Assembly (NCBI GenBank): GCA_024809215.1 | Contig: JANUBW010000002.1 | Coordinates: 186,001-250,000, forward strand | Direction: 5' to 3' | Length of the DNA stretch: 64,000 bases | Source: Niastella sp. OAS944 | GTDB lineage: Bacteria > Bacteroidota > Bacteroidia > Chitinophagales > Chitinophagaceae | Part shown: positions 8,889 to 17,956 of the stretch, piece by piece | How the letters are laid out: each line of letters starts with the position of its first letter | How positions within the stretch are numbered: the stretch's first letter is position 1 | Made by a program: the position numbers and the translations under genes | Notes under the pieces: generated by a model | What the model was told of the DNA's origin: nothing | Database searches by the model: none | What the model saw: only the letters and a program-made list of their open reading frames with translations

Positions 8889-8926
8889 AAAGTCCGAAAG
8901 AAAAAGGGACCTTTCTTTCGGACTTT
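8889..8926 (-). terminator. strong hairpin after the TonB-like gene
   Basis: A perfect 15-bp stem, AAAGTCCGAAAGAAA paired with 8912-8926, with an 8-base loop. It is followed on the minus strand by TCTTTTAG. It lies 36 bases after the stop of the TonB-like gene and directly upstream of the folC -7 box. Confidence 0.85.
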
Positions 8927-8961
8927 ATATATACAGGATTAGTAAGTCGTTGGATCGAAAA

Positions 8962-9840
8962 TTAACCTCTTACCTTAAACCTTACCAATACGGTACCGGT
9001 TTGCTCTTCGGGCCCGTTTGGATTGGCGTTGAACTTTGATTTACGTACCATTTCCACGGCTTTTGTCTTGAAAAAGCTATCGGAGCTGGTAGAACCTCTT
9101 GGCTGGTAAGTGGCGCTTACCACGTTGCCGCTTTGATCAACTTTAATATCAACGGCTATAGTGGCATTTTCATTGAAATCATCGGTATAGGAATATGCCT
9201 TGGCAATATAACGGCCACTTAAACCACTTTTGATCGCAATACCTGTACCTCTGCCACCGCCGCTATAATTCTTTGAATCGGGGTTACCACCCGGTGCGCC
9301 CTGATCGCCACGTCCGCCTGCAATACCTTCGCTACCGCCTTTTTTATAGGTAGAAGCTTCGTTACCGCCGGTACCATTTCCATTTACTCCTTTAAATACC
9401 GCTTTAGCTTTGGGGGCCGGGGGAGCAGGTGTTTCAACCGGTGTTGGGTTCTTTACCGGTTTACTTTTTACTACTTCCTTTTCGGGCACCTTGGTTGCCT
9501 CTGGTTTTGCCACTGGCGGCTTTTTTATAACCGGGGCATCTTCATCTTTATCGTCGGTCTCAATATCTTTTACATCTTCTTTGGCAGGTTCTGCTTTAGG
9601 GGGCACATACGCAGTTTGCTCACTGGCCGGGGCAGGAGAACCCGGTTCAAAAGGCTGATCGTTGCCGCTGCCTATATCGCTATTGCCCAGGTTCACTTCA
9701 AGCCCCTCTTCAACAGGCGGTTCAGGCAATGGCGGCATGCCCCATTTTACAAAAAAGAAAATAACCAGCATTAACCCACACACCAGTGCGGTATAACTGC
9801 CGGCCTGCACATTTTTCTTTGATTCTGATTCCTGATTCAT
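8962..9840 (-). CDS. TonB-like energy transducer
   Basis: A 292-residue TonB-family protein. One membrane helix (about residues 16-33) follows a short cytoplasmic N-terminus; a long Pro/Glu/Lys-rich periplasmic spacer (about 35-140) and a Gly-rich segment (150-200) lead to a TonB-C-like domain (about 205-292) with DQSGNVVSATYQPRG and VRKSKFNAN. It would couple the proton motive force to outer-membrane receptors such as SusC proteins. ExbB/ExbD genes normally found beside such a gene are absent here. A good TTG-N20-TATCTTAG promoter candidate precedes it, and a strong terminator follows. Confidence 0.85.
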   Translation of the reverse strand: MNQESESKKNVQAGSYTALVCGLMLVIFFFVKWGMPPLPEPPVEEGLEVNLGNSDIGSGNDQPFEPGSPAPASEQTAYVPPKAEPAKEDVKDIETDDKDEDAPVIKKPPVAKPEATKVPEKEVVKSKPVKNPTPVETPAPPAPKAKAVFKGVNGNGTGGNEASTYKKGGSEGIAGGRGDQGAPGGNPDSKNYSGGGRGTGIAIKSGLSGRYIAKAYSYTDDFNENATIAVDIKVDQSGNVVSATYQPRGSTSSDSFFKTKAVEMVRKSKFNANPNGPEEQTGTVLVRFKVRG

Positions 9841-9861
9841 GTTATCAGTTAATTGATACTA

Positions 9862-9892
9862 CTAAGATACCAATGTTTAGTTTTTATTGCAA
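9862..9892 (-). promoter_or_regulatory. promoter candidate for the TonB-like gene
   Basis: On the minus strand TTG (9892-9890) is followed by 20 bases and TATCTTAG (9869-9862), 21 bases before the ATG. The spacing equals that at 366-396. Confidence 0.45.
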
Positions 9893-9958
9893 CTATAATG
9901 CTAAATGAACAACAAAAAGAGGTTGATGTTGTAGCGAAGGCAAACTTTAACAGAATGT

Positions 9959-10717
9959 TTACCGGAACCACACATCATAGGCAAAGCGAATGATGGTAGC
10001 ACATATAACTATCAAAAAGAATATTCTTATAAATGCATTGCCACGCAATATGGCCAGGCGGGCGCCTACCCAGCCACCTATAGCATTACACGCCGCCATT
10101 GGCAACGCAATAGCGAATATGATCTTACCAGTGAGTGCAAAAAACGTTATTGATCCCAGGTTGGTGGCCAGGTTAACGAATTTGGCGTGTGCGCTGGCTT
10201 TTAAAAAATCAAAACCCAATAGTCCTATAAAAGATAAGATCAAAAAGCTGCCGGCACCCGGACCAATAAACCCATCGTAAAAACCAATGACGAGGCTTAT
10301 CAGCAAAGAATATACGATCTGCTGCCTGAAGCTGTGGGCTTTTTCGGTATGATCGCCAAACCGTTTATTGGTGAAGGTGTAAATGGCTACAATGATGAGC
10401 ATAAACAGTAATAACGGCTTCATAAAGCTGTTATTCACATGGGTCAATAGGGTAGAACCGGCAAAGGCCGCACAAAATGCCACAATGGTCATTAAGCCAA
10501 TCAATAACCAGTTAACCGGTACCCGGCGTATGTATTGAACGGTGGCAATACTGGTGCCGCTAAAAGAAGGTATTTTTAGTGTTCCCAACACGGTAGCCAA
10601 CGGATATTGTGGCAATAATACCAGGGCTGCAGGGGTTTGTATCAATCCGCCACCACCGGCAATTGCATCGGTAAAACCTGCCAGGAATGCGAATACACAT
10701 AAGAGAAATAGGGTCAT
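9959..10717 (-). CDS. TauE/SafE (YfcA-like) sulfite exporter family permease
   Basis: A 252-residue integral membrane protein of the TauE/SafE/YfcA family, predicted to have about eight helices. Diagnostic stretches are the glycine-rich AFLAGFTDAIAGGGG at the N-terminus and GFYDGFIGPGAGSFL near residue 148, the paired half-repeat motifs of the family. Members transport sulfite, sulfoacetate, taurine-derived or other organic anions; the substrate here is unknown. It stands in its own unit between the TonB-like gene and a DinB gene, with no sulfur-metabolism neighbour. Confidence 0.9.
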   Translation of the reverse strand: MTLFLLCVFAFLAGFTDAIAGGGGLIQTPAALVLLPQYPLATVLGTLKIPSFSGTSIATVQYIRRVPVNWLLIGLMTIVAFCAAFAGSTLLTHVNNSFMKPLLLFMLIIVAIYTFTNKRFGDHTEKAHSFRQQIVYSLLISLVIGFYDGFIGPGAGSFLILSFIGLLGFDFLKASAHAKFVNLATNLGSITFFALTGKIIFAIALPMAACNAIGGWVGARLAILRGNAFIRIFFLIVICATIIRFAYDVWFR

Positions 10718-10743
10718 GAGGATAATTTATTCGATATAACAAA

Positions 10744-10870
10744 CGGCTGAAAGCTGTAAGCCTAAAGCTAAAAGCAAATACAGGCATACAGCTACAAGCT
10801 GCAAGCTCCAAGCAAAACTAAAAACTAAGAACTAAAAACTCGAAACACTTAACTATGAACTGTAAGCTAC
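10744..10870. repeat. heptamer array with several words in one register
   Basis: AAAGCTG-type units change to CAAGCTG/CAAGCTC and then to AAACTAA, GAACTAA, AAACTCG, TAACTAT, GAACTGT, all keeping a seven-base step from 10794 to 10870. It fills the gap between the TauE permease and the DinB gene and runs into the DinB stop. Confidence 0.85.
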
Positions 10871-11394
10871 CGTCTACCACCCAACACTCCCATAAACTGC
10901 TTCCACGGCCCCACCGCTTCATCATATTGTTTTGCCATTACCCGGCTTAACTGATGTATATGGGTTAGATCGTGTACCACCCACGCCGCTAACAGCTCAC
11001 GTAAAGTTACCGGGCCAAGCGTGGGATGTATGCCCGTGTTATCGAGTATTTCGGGCGAGAACTCAACCGCTTTTAATTGCGCCAGGTTCTCTTTGCGTAA
11101 GATCTTAAATTCATCGAGCAACTGGGCCATTATTTTCCCTTTTCCTTCTTCAATATGACCTTCCATATCAAAAGGGTTAAACGTTTTACTGCCTTCACCC
11201 AATATGATCTGTGTGCGGGGGATCCAGTCTGTTTTTTCACCGTGTATCAAATGCGCAACAATTTCGAAAGGCGTCCAGGTATCACCGCCTTCGTTGTTGT
11301 TTATCCATTCTTCGGGCAGTCCGTATAATAATGATTCAATCACCTGGGGTGTTCTTTCCAGCACAGGTAATGCTTTTTCAATTTCAAACTGCAT
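10867..11394 (-). CDS. DinB-family protein
   Basis: A 175-residue DinB superfamily four-helix-bundle protein. Candidate metal-binding histidines are in EIVAHLIHGEKTDW near residue 50 and in WVVHDLTHIHQLSRVMA near 145, the usual family positions. DinB-like proteins include thiol transferases and proteins of unknown activity, so no specific reaction is claimed. It is a distant relative of the YfiT-like protein at 6281. A TACCTTTG box (11421-11414) lies 19 bases before the ATG and fits a Bacteroidota -7 element. Confidence 0.85.
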   Translation of the reverse strand: MQFEIEKALPVLERTPQVIESLLYGLPEEWINNNEGGDTWTPFEIVAHLIHGEKTDWIPRTQIILGEGSKTFNPFDMEGHIEEGKGKIMAQLLDEFKILRKENLAQLKAVEFSPEILDNTGIHPTLGPVTLRELLAAWVVHDLTHIHQLSRVMAKQYDEAVGPWKQFMGVLGGRR

Positions 11395-11420
11395 ACAGGT
11401 TTATTTTGGATCACAAAGGT

Positions 11421-11462
11421 AAGTTAACTCGTCAACTCGTTAACTCGTTAACCAGTTAACTA
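11421..11462. repeat. period-8 repeat, GTTAACTC word
   Basis: Five 8-base units (GTTAACTC, GTCAACTC, GTTAACTC, GTTAACCA, GTTAAC) upstream of the DinB gene. The word is a reverse-complement relative of the AAGTTGAC arrays. Confidence 0.85.
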
Positions 11463-11709
11463 AACTTACAAACGTTTGCCTTTAGACATTCCAGCAACAA
11501 TTTTACGTGTTAAAAAAACATTTTAAATGCCTTTCAGGGCCTTGGGCATCATGGTGCTATTTTTACGAAACCCGCTTCCACAGCTGGTTTTAACATTTCA
11601 TACAGGCCTTAACCATCCTAAAAATGAGCCTGAGTTGATTTCGACAGGGGTAAAACGCGCAGTAAGTTTGCATCATCAAACAACGAAACAAACTTTAAAA
11701 AATAAAATT

Positions 11710-12117
11710 ATGAAAATCGATTCGGGTAACTTTGGAAAACTGGCTATCGCTGCTCTTGCTTTATCATTAGCTTTTACAACTCCTTTACTGGCAAATGAGG
11801 GTGGCAAAGACAATCCAAAGACAGAATTGAAGTTCATCGGTAACATGGAAAATCATCCGGTGTTCGAACTGAACCTGGCTAACAAAGTAGAAGATGAGTA
11901 CACGGTAACCTTCCGCGATGAATACGGTAACATACTGTTTAGCGATAAATTCAAAGGCGCTGGTCTTTCAAAGAAGTTCATTCTGAGATCAGAAGAATTC
12001 GGTGATGCAGCCCTGAACGTAACAGTAAAATCGAAAAATGCAAATACAACTGAAGTATACTCTATCAACAGAAGCCACAGCTATGTTGAAGAAACTTTGG
12101 TGAACAAGGTTAAATAA
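11710..12117 (+). CDS. small secreted protein of unknown function
   Basis: A 135-residue exported protein. A Sec signal peptide covers about residues 1-29 (hydrophobic AIAALALSLAFTTPLLA followed by NEG). The mature part has alternating strands such as ELKFIGNMENHPVFELNLAN and EYTVTFRDEYGNILFSDKF, consistent with a small beta-sandwich, and is similar in style to short secreted proteins common in Chitinophagaceae. ATG 11710 is chosen because it begins the signal peptide; longer frames from 11527 lack one. A strong terminator follows within 45 bases, so it is a single-gene unit. Confidence 0.75.
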   Translation: MKIDSGNFGKLAIAALALSLAFTTPLLANEGGKDNPKTELKFIGNMENHPVFELNLANKVEDEYTVTFRDEYGNILFSDKFKGAGLSKKFILRSEEFGDAALNVTVKSKNANTTEVYSINRSHSYVEETLVNKVK

Positions 12118-12157
12118 GCTACGCAGTTCAGTCAATCATCATAGAGTGTTTTATAAG

Positions 12158-12186
12158 GCGTCGGTGGTTCCGACGCTTTTTTATTT
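12158..12186 (+). terminator. intrinsic terminator after the small secreted protein
   Basis: GCGTCGG (12158-12164) pairs with CCGACGC (12170-12176), followed by a run of T with one A. A classical rho-independent terminator. Confidence 0.9.
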
Positions 12187-12207
12187 TAGTTACCGGTAAC
12201 AGCTGAA

Positions 12208-12245
12208 AAAAAAACGAGCTACCCTTTAGAGTAACTCGTTTTAGA
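12208..12245 (-). terminator. intrinsic terminator after the radical SAM gene
   Basis: On the minus strand an AAAACGAG(T/C)TAC stem with an ACTC/AGGG-type inner loop is followed by a long T tract (the plus strand has nine A at 12207-12215). It lies just after the radical SAM stop. Confidence 0.75.
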
Positions 12246-12264
12246 GAGACCTTTATTACTACGC

Positions 12265-13566
12265 TCAGTGCGCGAAATCTTCTTCGTAGTTCCCCGATAT
12301 CCGTTCCATACTTGGGTTAAAGTAACCAAACTTCACGTTCGGGAATTCTTCATGTATCAGTTCCTGCAATTGTTTTACGCCAAGCAGGTCGCCCATTTCA
12401 TAAGCGCCAATTCTTCCCATATACCAATCGGGGTCAATGTTGAAATTACGCCACTGGATCATGTTCAAATCGGTATCGATGATCAGCTTGCGTAATGCCT
12501 CATATTCCTCCACACTGTCGGTCATGCCCGGGAAAGTAAAATAGTTGATGCTCGTCCAGCCATTGTAGCTGCGCACCACTTTCAAACTTTCAACAATATC
12601 TTCAAACTGATAGTTATTGGGGCGGTAATAAGCTTCGTAAATATGTTTACGGGCCGAGTTGGTGCTCACCCTTATGGAGTTTAAACCCGCTTCACACAAG
12701 GCTTTTACCGCAGCTGGTTTACTACCATTGGTATTTATATTAATGCTGCCTTTATTGGTATGCTTACGCATTTGAATGATAGACTCGCGTATGGTTTCCC
12801 ACATTAGCAGCGGTTCGCCTTCGCAACCCTGGCCAAAACTTACAATGGGGTAGGGCGCCGACTCCAGGTGAGGCACCGTAAACTCAACGATCTCTTCGGC
12901 CGTTGGTTTAAAGGTGAGACGGTCTTGCGTTGAAACAATTTCTTCTTCCTGTGGTTGAAACGAAATACACCCAATGCAATTGGCATTACAAGCAGGCGAT
13001 GAAGGCACCGGGCATTCCCACCGGCCCATAAAGTAGTTACGGGCAGCCGGACAATTATACGTTAAGCAACAATTTTCGGCCAGGTGTTTTACCAGGCGGT
13101 TGTGCGGATACGCTTTTAAGTAAGTGCTAACACCCGTTTCAATTTTTTTGGTGTCGAACCCGGCGCACTCCTGGCGGATATCCTGTTCAATACGCACAGC
13201 CGGAACGAAGAACTGATCGTTGTGCCAGCCAACAGCAGTGTAGCAGAAAAGCGGCAAAGTGGGTGCATCGGGGGCCGTTTCATAAGCGGCCAGGTATAAA
13301 CCGGTATGTGCGGGTGGAATAAACGCGGCTACGGCCCAGCCTTTATCGCACAGGCGCATATCGCCGGTAATAACATCAATACCAATACCCCGGCGACCGG
13401 GTAATTCATATAAAGAACCGCCATCGGGCAAAGCGATCCAATCCTCAACCGGCACCTCATAGGCATCCCAACCAGCCCTGCCGGTGGCATACAGGCTGGT
13501 ATCTTCAAAAATGTTCCCTTTCCCGTCGGAATACAACAAATACGGCGAATTCTTTAATACAGACAT
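12265..13566 (-). CDS. radical SAM protein
   Basis: A 433-residue radical SAM enzyme. The cluster-binding Cx3Cx2C motif is CNANCIGC near residue 195, which is late: about 190 residues with no recognised domain precede it, including two further cysteine pairs (CCLTYNCPAARN) that could bind another cluster. A SAM-binding GQGCEGEPLL motif is near 245 and NINTNGS near 277. The C-terminal part lacks a clear SPASM cysteine cluster. The reaction is unknown. It follows the membrane protein gene at 13664 on the same strand with a repeat-filled gap of 97 bases. Confidence 0.85.
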   Translation of the reverse strand: MSVLKNSPYLLYSDGKGNIFEDTSLYATGRAGWDAYEVPVEDWIALPDGGSLYELPGRRGIGIDVITGDMRLCDKGWAVAAFIPPAHTGLYLAAYETAPDAPTLPLFCYTAVGWHNDQFFVPAVRIEQDIRQECAGFDTKKIETGVSTYLKAYPHNRLVKHLAENCCLTYNCPAARNYFMGRWECPVPSSPACNANCIGCISFQPQEEEIVSTQDRLTFKPTAEEIVEFTVPHLESAPYPIVSFGQGCEGEPLLMWETIRESIIQMRKHTNKGSININTNGSKPAAVKALCEAGLNSIRVSTNSARKHIYEAYYRPNNYQFEDIVESLKVVRSYNGWTSINYFTFPGMTDSVEEYEALRKLIIDTDLNMIQWRNFNIDPDWYMGRIGAYEMGDLLGVKQLQELIHEEFPNVKFGYFNPSMERISGNYEEDFAH

Positions 13567-13573
13567 CTTTTTT

Positions 13574-13668
13574 CTAAGTTCTTAGTCCTAAGTTTTTAGA
13601 AGTCAGTTGGTTCTAAAATTCATGGCTATAGCCTCCTGAAACTTAGAACTAAGAACTTTAAACTTAGA
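13574..13668. repeat. inverted CTAAGTT heptamer arrays
   Basis: CTAAGTT, CTTAGTC, CTAAGTT, TTTAG (13574-13599) faces an inverted array at 13641-13668. The right arm overlaps the stop codon of the upstream membrane-protein gene, so the repeat reaches the gene boundary. Confidence 0.85.
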
Positions 13669-14266
13669 ACTGTTTTAAATAATGTCTGCAAAATTCGTGA
13701 ATTTGATCGAGTTCTTCGAATTGAAGATTGTTCCGCAGATCAAAATGATATGATTTATTGTCAGAAGCGGCAATTGTTATTGAATCATATTGAGCCTCAA
13801 TGCGATCGACGTGCGACCAAATAAGAAAATGACTGTCGGGCAGGGCCGGAATGGTGATGCCGGTATGATGCAGGGCCACATATTCGGTGGTAAGCATTCT
13901 TTTTTCGCACCGGAACAGGTACAGGTAAGCCAGCGACATCAAAATATGGCCGCCGCCGGTCCACCATTCACGGTTCATTAAACAGGCAATACCAATTCCC
14001 AGAAAAAAGATGATCTCCACAAACCTGAAGAACAGGTTCACAATGGGCATATCGGCCGCAATATTTTTTGCGGCTACGGCAAGTATAAAAATGTCGATGG
14101 CCATAAAAAGCAAACAGCCGAGGTAAACGGGACTGCTGTCGGGCTGATTTATGTGCGACAATGCATGAACAAGGATCAATCCACCGGCAGCTAAATGCAA
14201 AAAACGACCAGCGCCTTTCAGCTTTTGAAAAGCGGGGTGTACAACGGGAAGGGCTAGTGAATCCAT
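13664..14266 (-). CDS. membrane protein with a soluble C-terminal domain
   Basis: A 200-residue protein not assigned to a named family. Four hydrophobic helices are visible at about residues 20-40, 46-68, 75-98 and 103-116, after which a roughly 80-residue soluble tail has a strand pattern (RMLTTEYVALHHTGITIPAL, FLIWSHVDRIEAQYDSITI) resembling the PH-like domains of small Bacteroidota membrane proteins. This resemblance is by eye only. Its stop codon lies inside a heptamer repeat arm. It may be cotranscribed with the radical SAM gene. Confidence 0.65.
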   Translation of the reverse strand: MDSLALPVVHPAFQKLKGAGRFLHLAAGGLILVHALSHINQPDSSPVYLGCLLFMAIDIFILAVAAKNIAADMPIVNLFFRFVEIIFFLGIGIACLMNREWWTGGGHILMSLAYLYLFRCEKRMLTTEYVALHHTGITIPALPDSHFLIWSHVDRIEAQYDSITIAASDNKSYHFDLRNNLQFEELDQIHEFCRHYLKQF

Positions 14267-14345
14267 AGAACAGTAGTTTGGGATATGATGCGGGGCTTTA
14301 AACTTTCCATAAGGTTAAATTGGTGTTTTTCTAAATAATTCTGAT

Positions 14346-14573
14346 TAGTTCATAGTTCATAGTTCACAGTGTCTTAATTGAATGCCTGGTAGTTATAGGT
14401 GGGTTATTGAGTTGTTCAGTTATTCGGTTGTTCAGTTGTATCAGGTTTCGCTTCGCTCAACCAGAACCTTTATGCTGGCTATCGCCAACATATGTTTTCG
14501 GCTACGCTTCGCTACGCCCATAATCCACCTGGTCAACTCGTCAACTCGTTAACACGTCAACTTATCAACTTTA
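14346..14573. repeat. stacked spacer repeats of periods 7 and 8
   Basis: The 395-base gap before the amidase gene holds TAGTTCA units of period 7 (14347-14371), GTTGTTCA/GTTATTCG units of period 8 (14411-14437) and GTCAACTC/GTTAACAC units of period 8 (14532-14572). No gene is seen in the gap. Confidence 0.85.
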
Positions 14574-14662
14574 ACCCCCATGCGTTTTTCTGCGCTATAG
14601 AATTTCAAAACCGCAACCAAATAATCAATAGATTTATCTCCAATCAAACACCAACCTGTCAA

Positions 14663-17600
14663 ATGAGAAAACTATACCTGGTACTGCTCTGCGTCCTCTG
14701 CAGGGCCTCGCTTTCATTGGCGCAAAACGATACAAGCCTTGTAAACCATCTTAACCAACTTATTACGCAGGAACCTGTCATTCACCTTCGGGTCGATAGC
14801 GTTACTAAACTCAACAACGACCTGCACATCTTTTTCAATACCGATGCATCCTTCGCTCCCGGCGACATTTCCGAAACCGAATCGGAAGTTCTTACAGAAC
14901 TGGCCCTGCACCTGATCACCGATACCGACAGTCGAAATATTTTGCTGCTGGCAAAAGACAAACTCACCGGCGGGTTTAAAACGCTCGACTATTTTGTACT
15001 GGCCCCACCCATTGAAAAATATGAAGCGGTAAAGAATAACGATCCCTATCCCGATAAACCCGGCGCAGCAGGTAATGAAGCTGCACGTATCTTCCCCGGC
15101 GCCGGACAACCTGTAGGCACAGGCGCATTAAGTGGTAAAACAGTATGGTTAAGTCCCGGCCATGGCTGGCAAAATACCGGCACCGGTTTAGGATTTCTTA
15201 CCCAGCGCGGTACATCGAACCAATTGGTTGAGGATTTTACTACTGCCGAAACCGTTGACTATTACCTGTTGAATTACCTTATTAATGCCGGTGCCAATGT
15301 TTGGAGTGTGCGCGAACGCGATATGAATACCACTGAGATCATTGTAAATAACGACGACGGCGCGCCGGCCTATACCGAAACAGGTACCTGGGCCAATGGT
15401 ACCATCGCCGGTTATGGCGGCACTTACCGTACCAATGTGGCCAGCCCACATACCACGGCCACCGCAGTTTTTAAACCAACGGTTACAACCAGCGGTTTGT
15501 ACTGGGTTTCTATCCGTTATATCAGTGGCGTCAATCGCGCCACCGACGTAAAATACGCCGTTAAACACGCAGGCGGTACCACAAAATTTACCGTTAACCA
15601 GGAAATTCACGGCGATACCTGGGTGTACCTGGGACAATTCTATTTTTACGCCGGTGGTGAATATAAAATTATAATCAGTAACGAATCGGCCGATAGTACT
15701 CAGGCCATTATAGCGGATGCCGTTAGGCTGGGCGGTGGCATTGGTGCAACCCCCGATTGCCTTAATGGCGGCGCCGCCAGCGGCCGGCCACGTTTTGAAG
15801 AAGCTGCCCGGCAGTATGCCCGCTTCCAGGGTCATCCGCCCTGCCGCGAAGATGTAACGGTTCGCCCCATATATACCGAATGGGAATTGAGTAAGGGCCT
15901 GGCCAGTGAAATAAACAATGCCGTATTTGTTTCCTTTCATACCAATGCCGGCGGCGGCACCGGTACCGAAAGTTACCGGTATAACGGACTGGGTTCCTCG
16001 CAACCAAACATAACGGCCGGCAGTACGCAGTTACGCGATAGCATCCACCGCCAGCTTATTGCCGACATCAGGGCCGGCTGGCGCAGTACCTGGACCGACA
16101 GAGGAGTTAAAACCAGTAACCTGGGCGAACTGAGAGAATTACGCACCATTCCGGGTACGCTAATTGAACTGGGTTTTCATGATCATACGGGCGATGCGGC
16201 AGCTATGCGCGAACCAGAGTTTCGCCGCCTGGCAGCCCGCGCCGTGTACAAAGGCATTTTGAAATTCTTTAAATACCGCGATGGCATTCCGGTTACCTTC
16301 TTGCCGGAAGAGCCAACACTGGTGGCCGCCCGCAATACCGAACATGCAAAAATTCGGGTTAGCTGGGCGCCACCGGTAAGCGGTGGTATCTATGGCGATG
16401 CTGCTACCAGTTATCGCGTATATGTAAGCGAGAACGGTCGCGGTTTTGCCAATGCCATTGATGTAACCGACACCAGCCTTCTTTTTAAGGCAAAACCTAA
16501 CAGGACCTATTTCTTTAAGATAACAGCCGTTAATGCCGGCGGTGAATCGTTTGCATCGGGTGTGGTTGCGGCCCGCACGCCACGTCATTCTTTCTCACAT
16601 AAACACAAACCGGTAAACTATCTGCTTGTCGATGGGTTCGACCGGCTCGATGCATCGGCCATGTTGCTGAAATTTGAAAGCAGCGCCCTTGGCAATGTGC
16701 GCCGCATGGTGCTCAACAGCATGAACAATTACAGTTATATGGTTGAACATGGCAACGGCCTCGCCAGTTGTGATGTTGCTTTTGACGGGGTACAGAACGA
16801 AGTGGTAAGCGCCGGTAAGGTGGAGCTATCGAAATACTTTGCAGTTGACTGGTTTGTTGGGGAAGAAAGCACAACGGGTAAATCGCTCGATTCAACCGAA
16901 AAAGCACGCATAAAAAATTACCTCAACAAAGGCGGCCGCTTACTTATAAGCGGCTCTGAACTTGGGTGGGACCTTGGCCGCGCTGCATCTGCCAATGCCG
17001 ACAGCACATTTTACAGCGATTATTTAAAAGCCGTATACGTTAGCGACGGCGCTGGTACTTATAACTTTAACGGAACTGCCAACTTTTTTAATGGAGGTTC
17101 GGGCACTTATGGCAACGGTACTAACGGTTCGTACAATGTAGATTTTCCCGATGTGATAGATACTACCGGCGGATCGGAACTGGTACTGAATTATACGGGT
17201 GGAACCGGCACGGGCGCCGGTGTTGGTTATAAAGGCCGCTTTCGTGTTTTGTATTTTGGTTTTCCTATAGAAGCCATTGTTGATGACAATGTGCGCAACA
17301 ATTTGATCTGCGCTTCGGTTGATTATCTTGCAAAACCCGAAAGGTTCTGTGGTTTTGTTTTACATGGCCATCACGGTCATCATGGCAATCATTTGCAATG
17401 GACAACAGGCCCTGAAACCAATACCGCTTATTACCAACTGGAAAAAAGCAAGGACGGTAAACATTTTACAGCTGTGGGCGGCCGTATCGATGCCCGGGGT
17501 TCGGCAGCCGCAGGGTACGAATATGAAGAAGATGATAACGACGATCATTCAACCACCTATTATCGTGTAGTAACGGTTGATAAGAATAATACAGAAACCA

Positions 17601-17878
17601 TCTCGAACCTGGCCATTATTCAAAACGACAATGCCGCCCGGGTATTTGTTATGAACAACCCGGCCCGCGGCGACATAAGGTTAAAAATAAATGGTACCGG
17701 TGAATTCAGGTTAACACTAATGAACGGTACGGGACAAACCGTTTATCAAACCACGGTGAATGCATATAATAATAGAATAGTTACCATACCTGCCAGCCAG
17801 TTGGGCAAGGGTGTTTATTGGCTATCTACGAATGCAGATGGTAAGCGATTGGAGGCGGTTAAGATTTTGATACAATAG
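14663..17878 (+). CDS. secreted N-acetylmuramoyl-L-alanine amidase with inserted golvesin-like domain and T9SS tail
   Basis: A 1071-residue secreted protein. A signal peptide (about residues 1-20, ending LSLAQ) is followed by a split Amidase_3 domain: LSPGHGWQNTG near 165 and LVEDFTTAE near 190 supply the first two zinc ligands; SFHTNAGGG near 421 gives the third; LIELGFHDH near 498 holds the catalytic glutamate. Between the second and third ligands, about residues 232-360 resemble a golvesin/xanthan-lyase-type beta-sandwich. A fibronectin-III domain (550-640) and a DUF-like segment (650-900) follow, and the last 80 residues look like a type IX secretion sorting domain. It would cleave peptidoglycan amide bonds extracellularly or at the surface. 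ATG 14663 starts the signal peptide. Confidence 0.85.
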   Translation: MRKLYLVLLCVLCRASLSLAQNDTSLVNHLNQLITQEPVIHLRVDSVTKLNNDLHIFFNTDASFAPGDISETESEVLTELALHLITDTDSRNILLLAKDKLTGGFKTLDYFVLAPPIEKYEAVKNNDPYPDKPGAAGNEAARIFPGAGQPVGTGALSGKTVWLSPGHGWQNTGTGLGFLTQRGTSNQLVEDFTTAETVDYYLLNYLINAGANVWSVRERDMNTTEIIVNNDDGAPAYTETGTWANGTIAGYGGTYRTNVASPHTTATAVFKPTVTTSGLYWVSIRYISGVNRATDVKYAVKHAGGTTKFTVNQEIHGDTWVYLGQFYFYAGGEYKIIISNESADSTQAIIADAVRLGGGIGATPDCLNGGAASGRPRFEEAARQYARFQGHPPCREDVTVRPIYTEWELSKGLASEINNAVFVSFHTNAGGGTGTESYRYNGLGSSQPNITAGSTQLRDSIHRQLIADIRAGWRSTWTDRGVKTSNLGELRELRTIPGTLIELGFHDHTGDAAAMREPEFRRLAARAVYKGILKFFKYRDGIPVTFLPEEPTLVAARNTEHAKIRVSWAPPVSGGIYGDAATSYRVYVSENGRGFANAIDVTDTSLLFKAKPNRTYFFKITAVNAGGESFASGVVAARTPRHSFSHKHKPVNYLLVDGFDRLDASAMLLKFESSALGNVRRMVLNSMNNYSYMVEHGNGLASCDVAFDGVQNEVVSAGKVELSKYFAVDWFVGEESTTGKSLDSTEKARIKNYLNKGGRLLISGSELGWDLGRAASANADSTFYSDYLKAVYVSDGAGTYNFNGTANFFNGGSGTYGNGTNGSYNVDFPDVIDTTGGSELVLNYTGGTGTGAGVGYKGRFRVLYFGFPIEAIVDDNVRNNLICASVDYLAKPERFCGFVLHGHHGHHGNHLQWTTGPETNTAYYQLEKSKDGKHFTAVGGRIDARGSAAAGYEYEEDDNDDHSTTYYRVVTVDKNNTETISNLAIIQNDNAARVFVMNNPARGDIRLKINGTGEFRLTLMNGTGQTVYQTTVNAYNNRIVTIPASQLGKGVYWLSTNADGKRLEAVKILIQ

Positions 17879-17956
17879 GGAGCAGGCGAGTGGTGAATAG
17901 TAAGTGGCTGGTGGGAATACACCGCTGGCCATTTGCTTTTTTCGTACTTTCATAAT

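Noticed and set aside
15188..16003. A 271-residue frame opposite the amidase gene
   Set aside because: It is an antisense shadow of the amidase; the plus strand shows clear Amidase_3 motifs.
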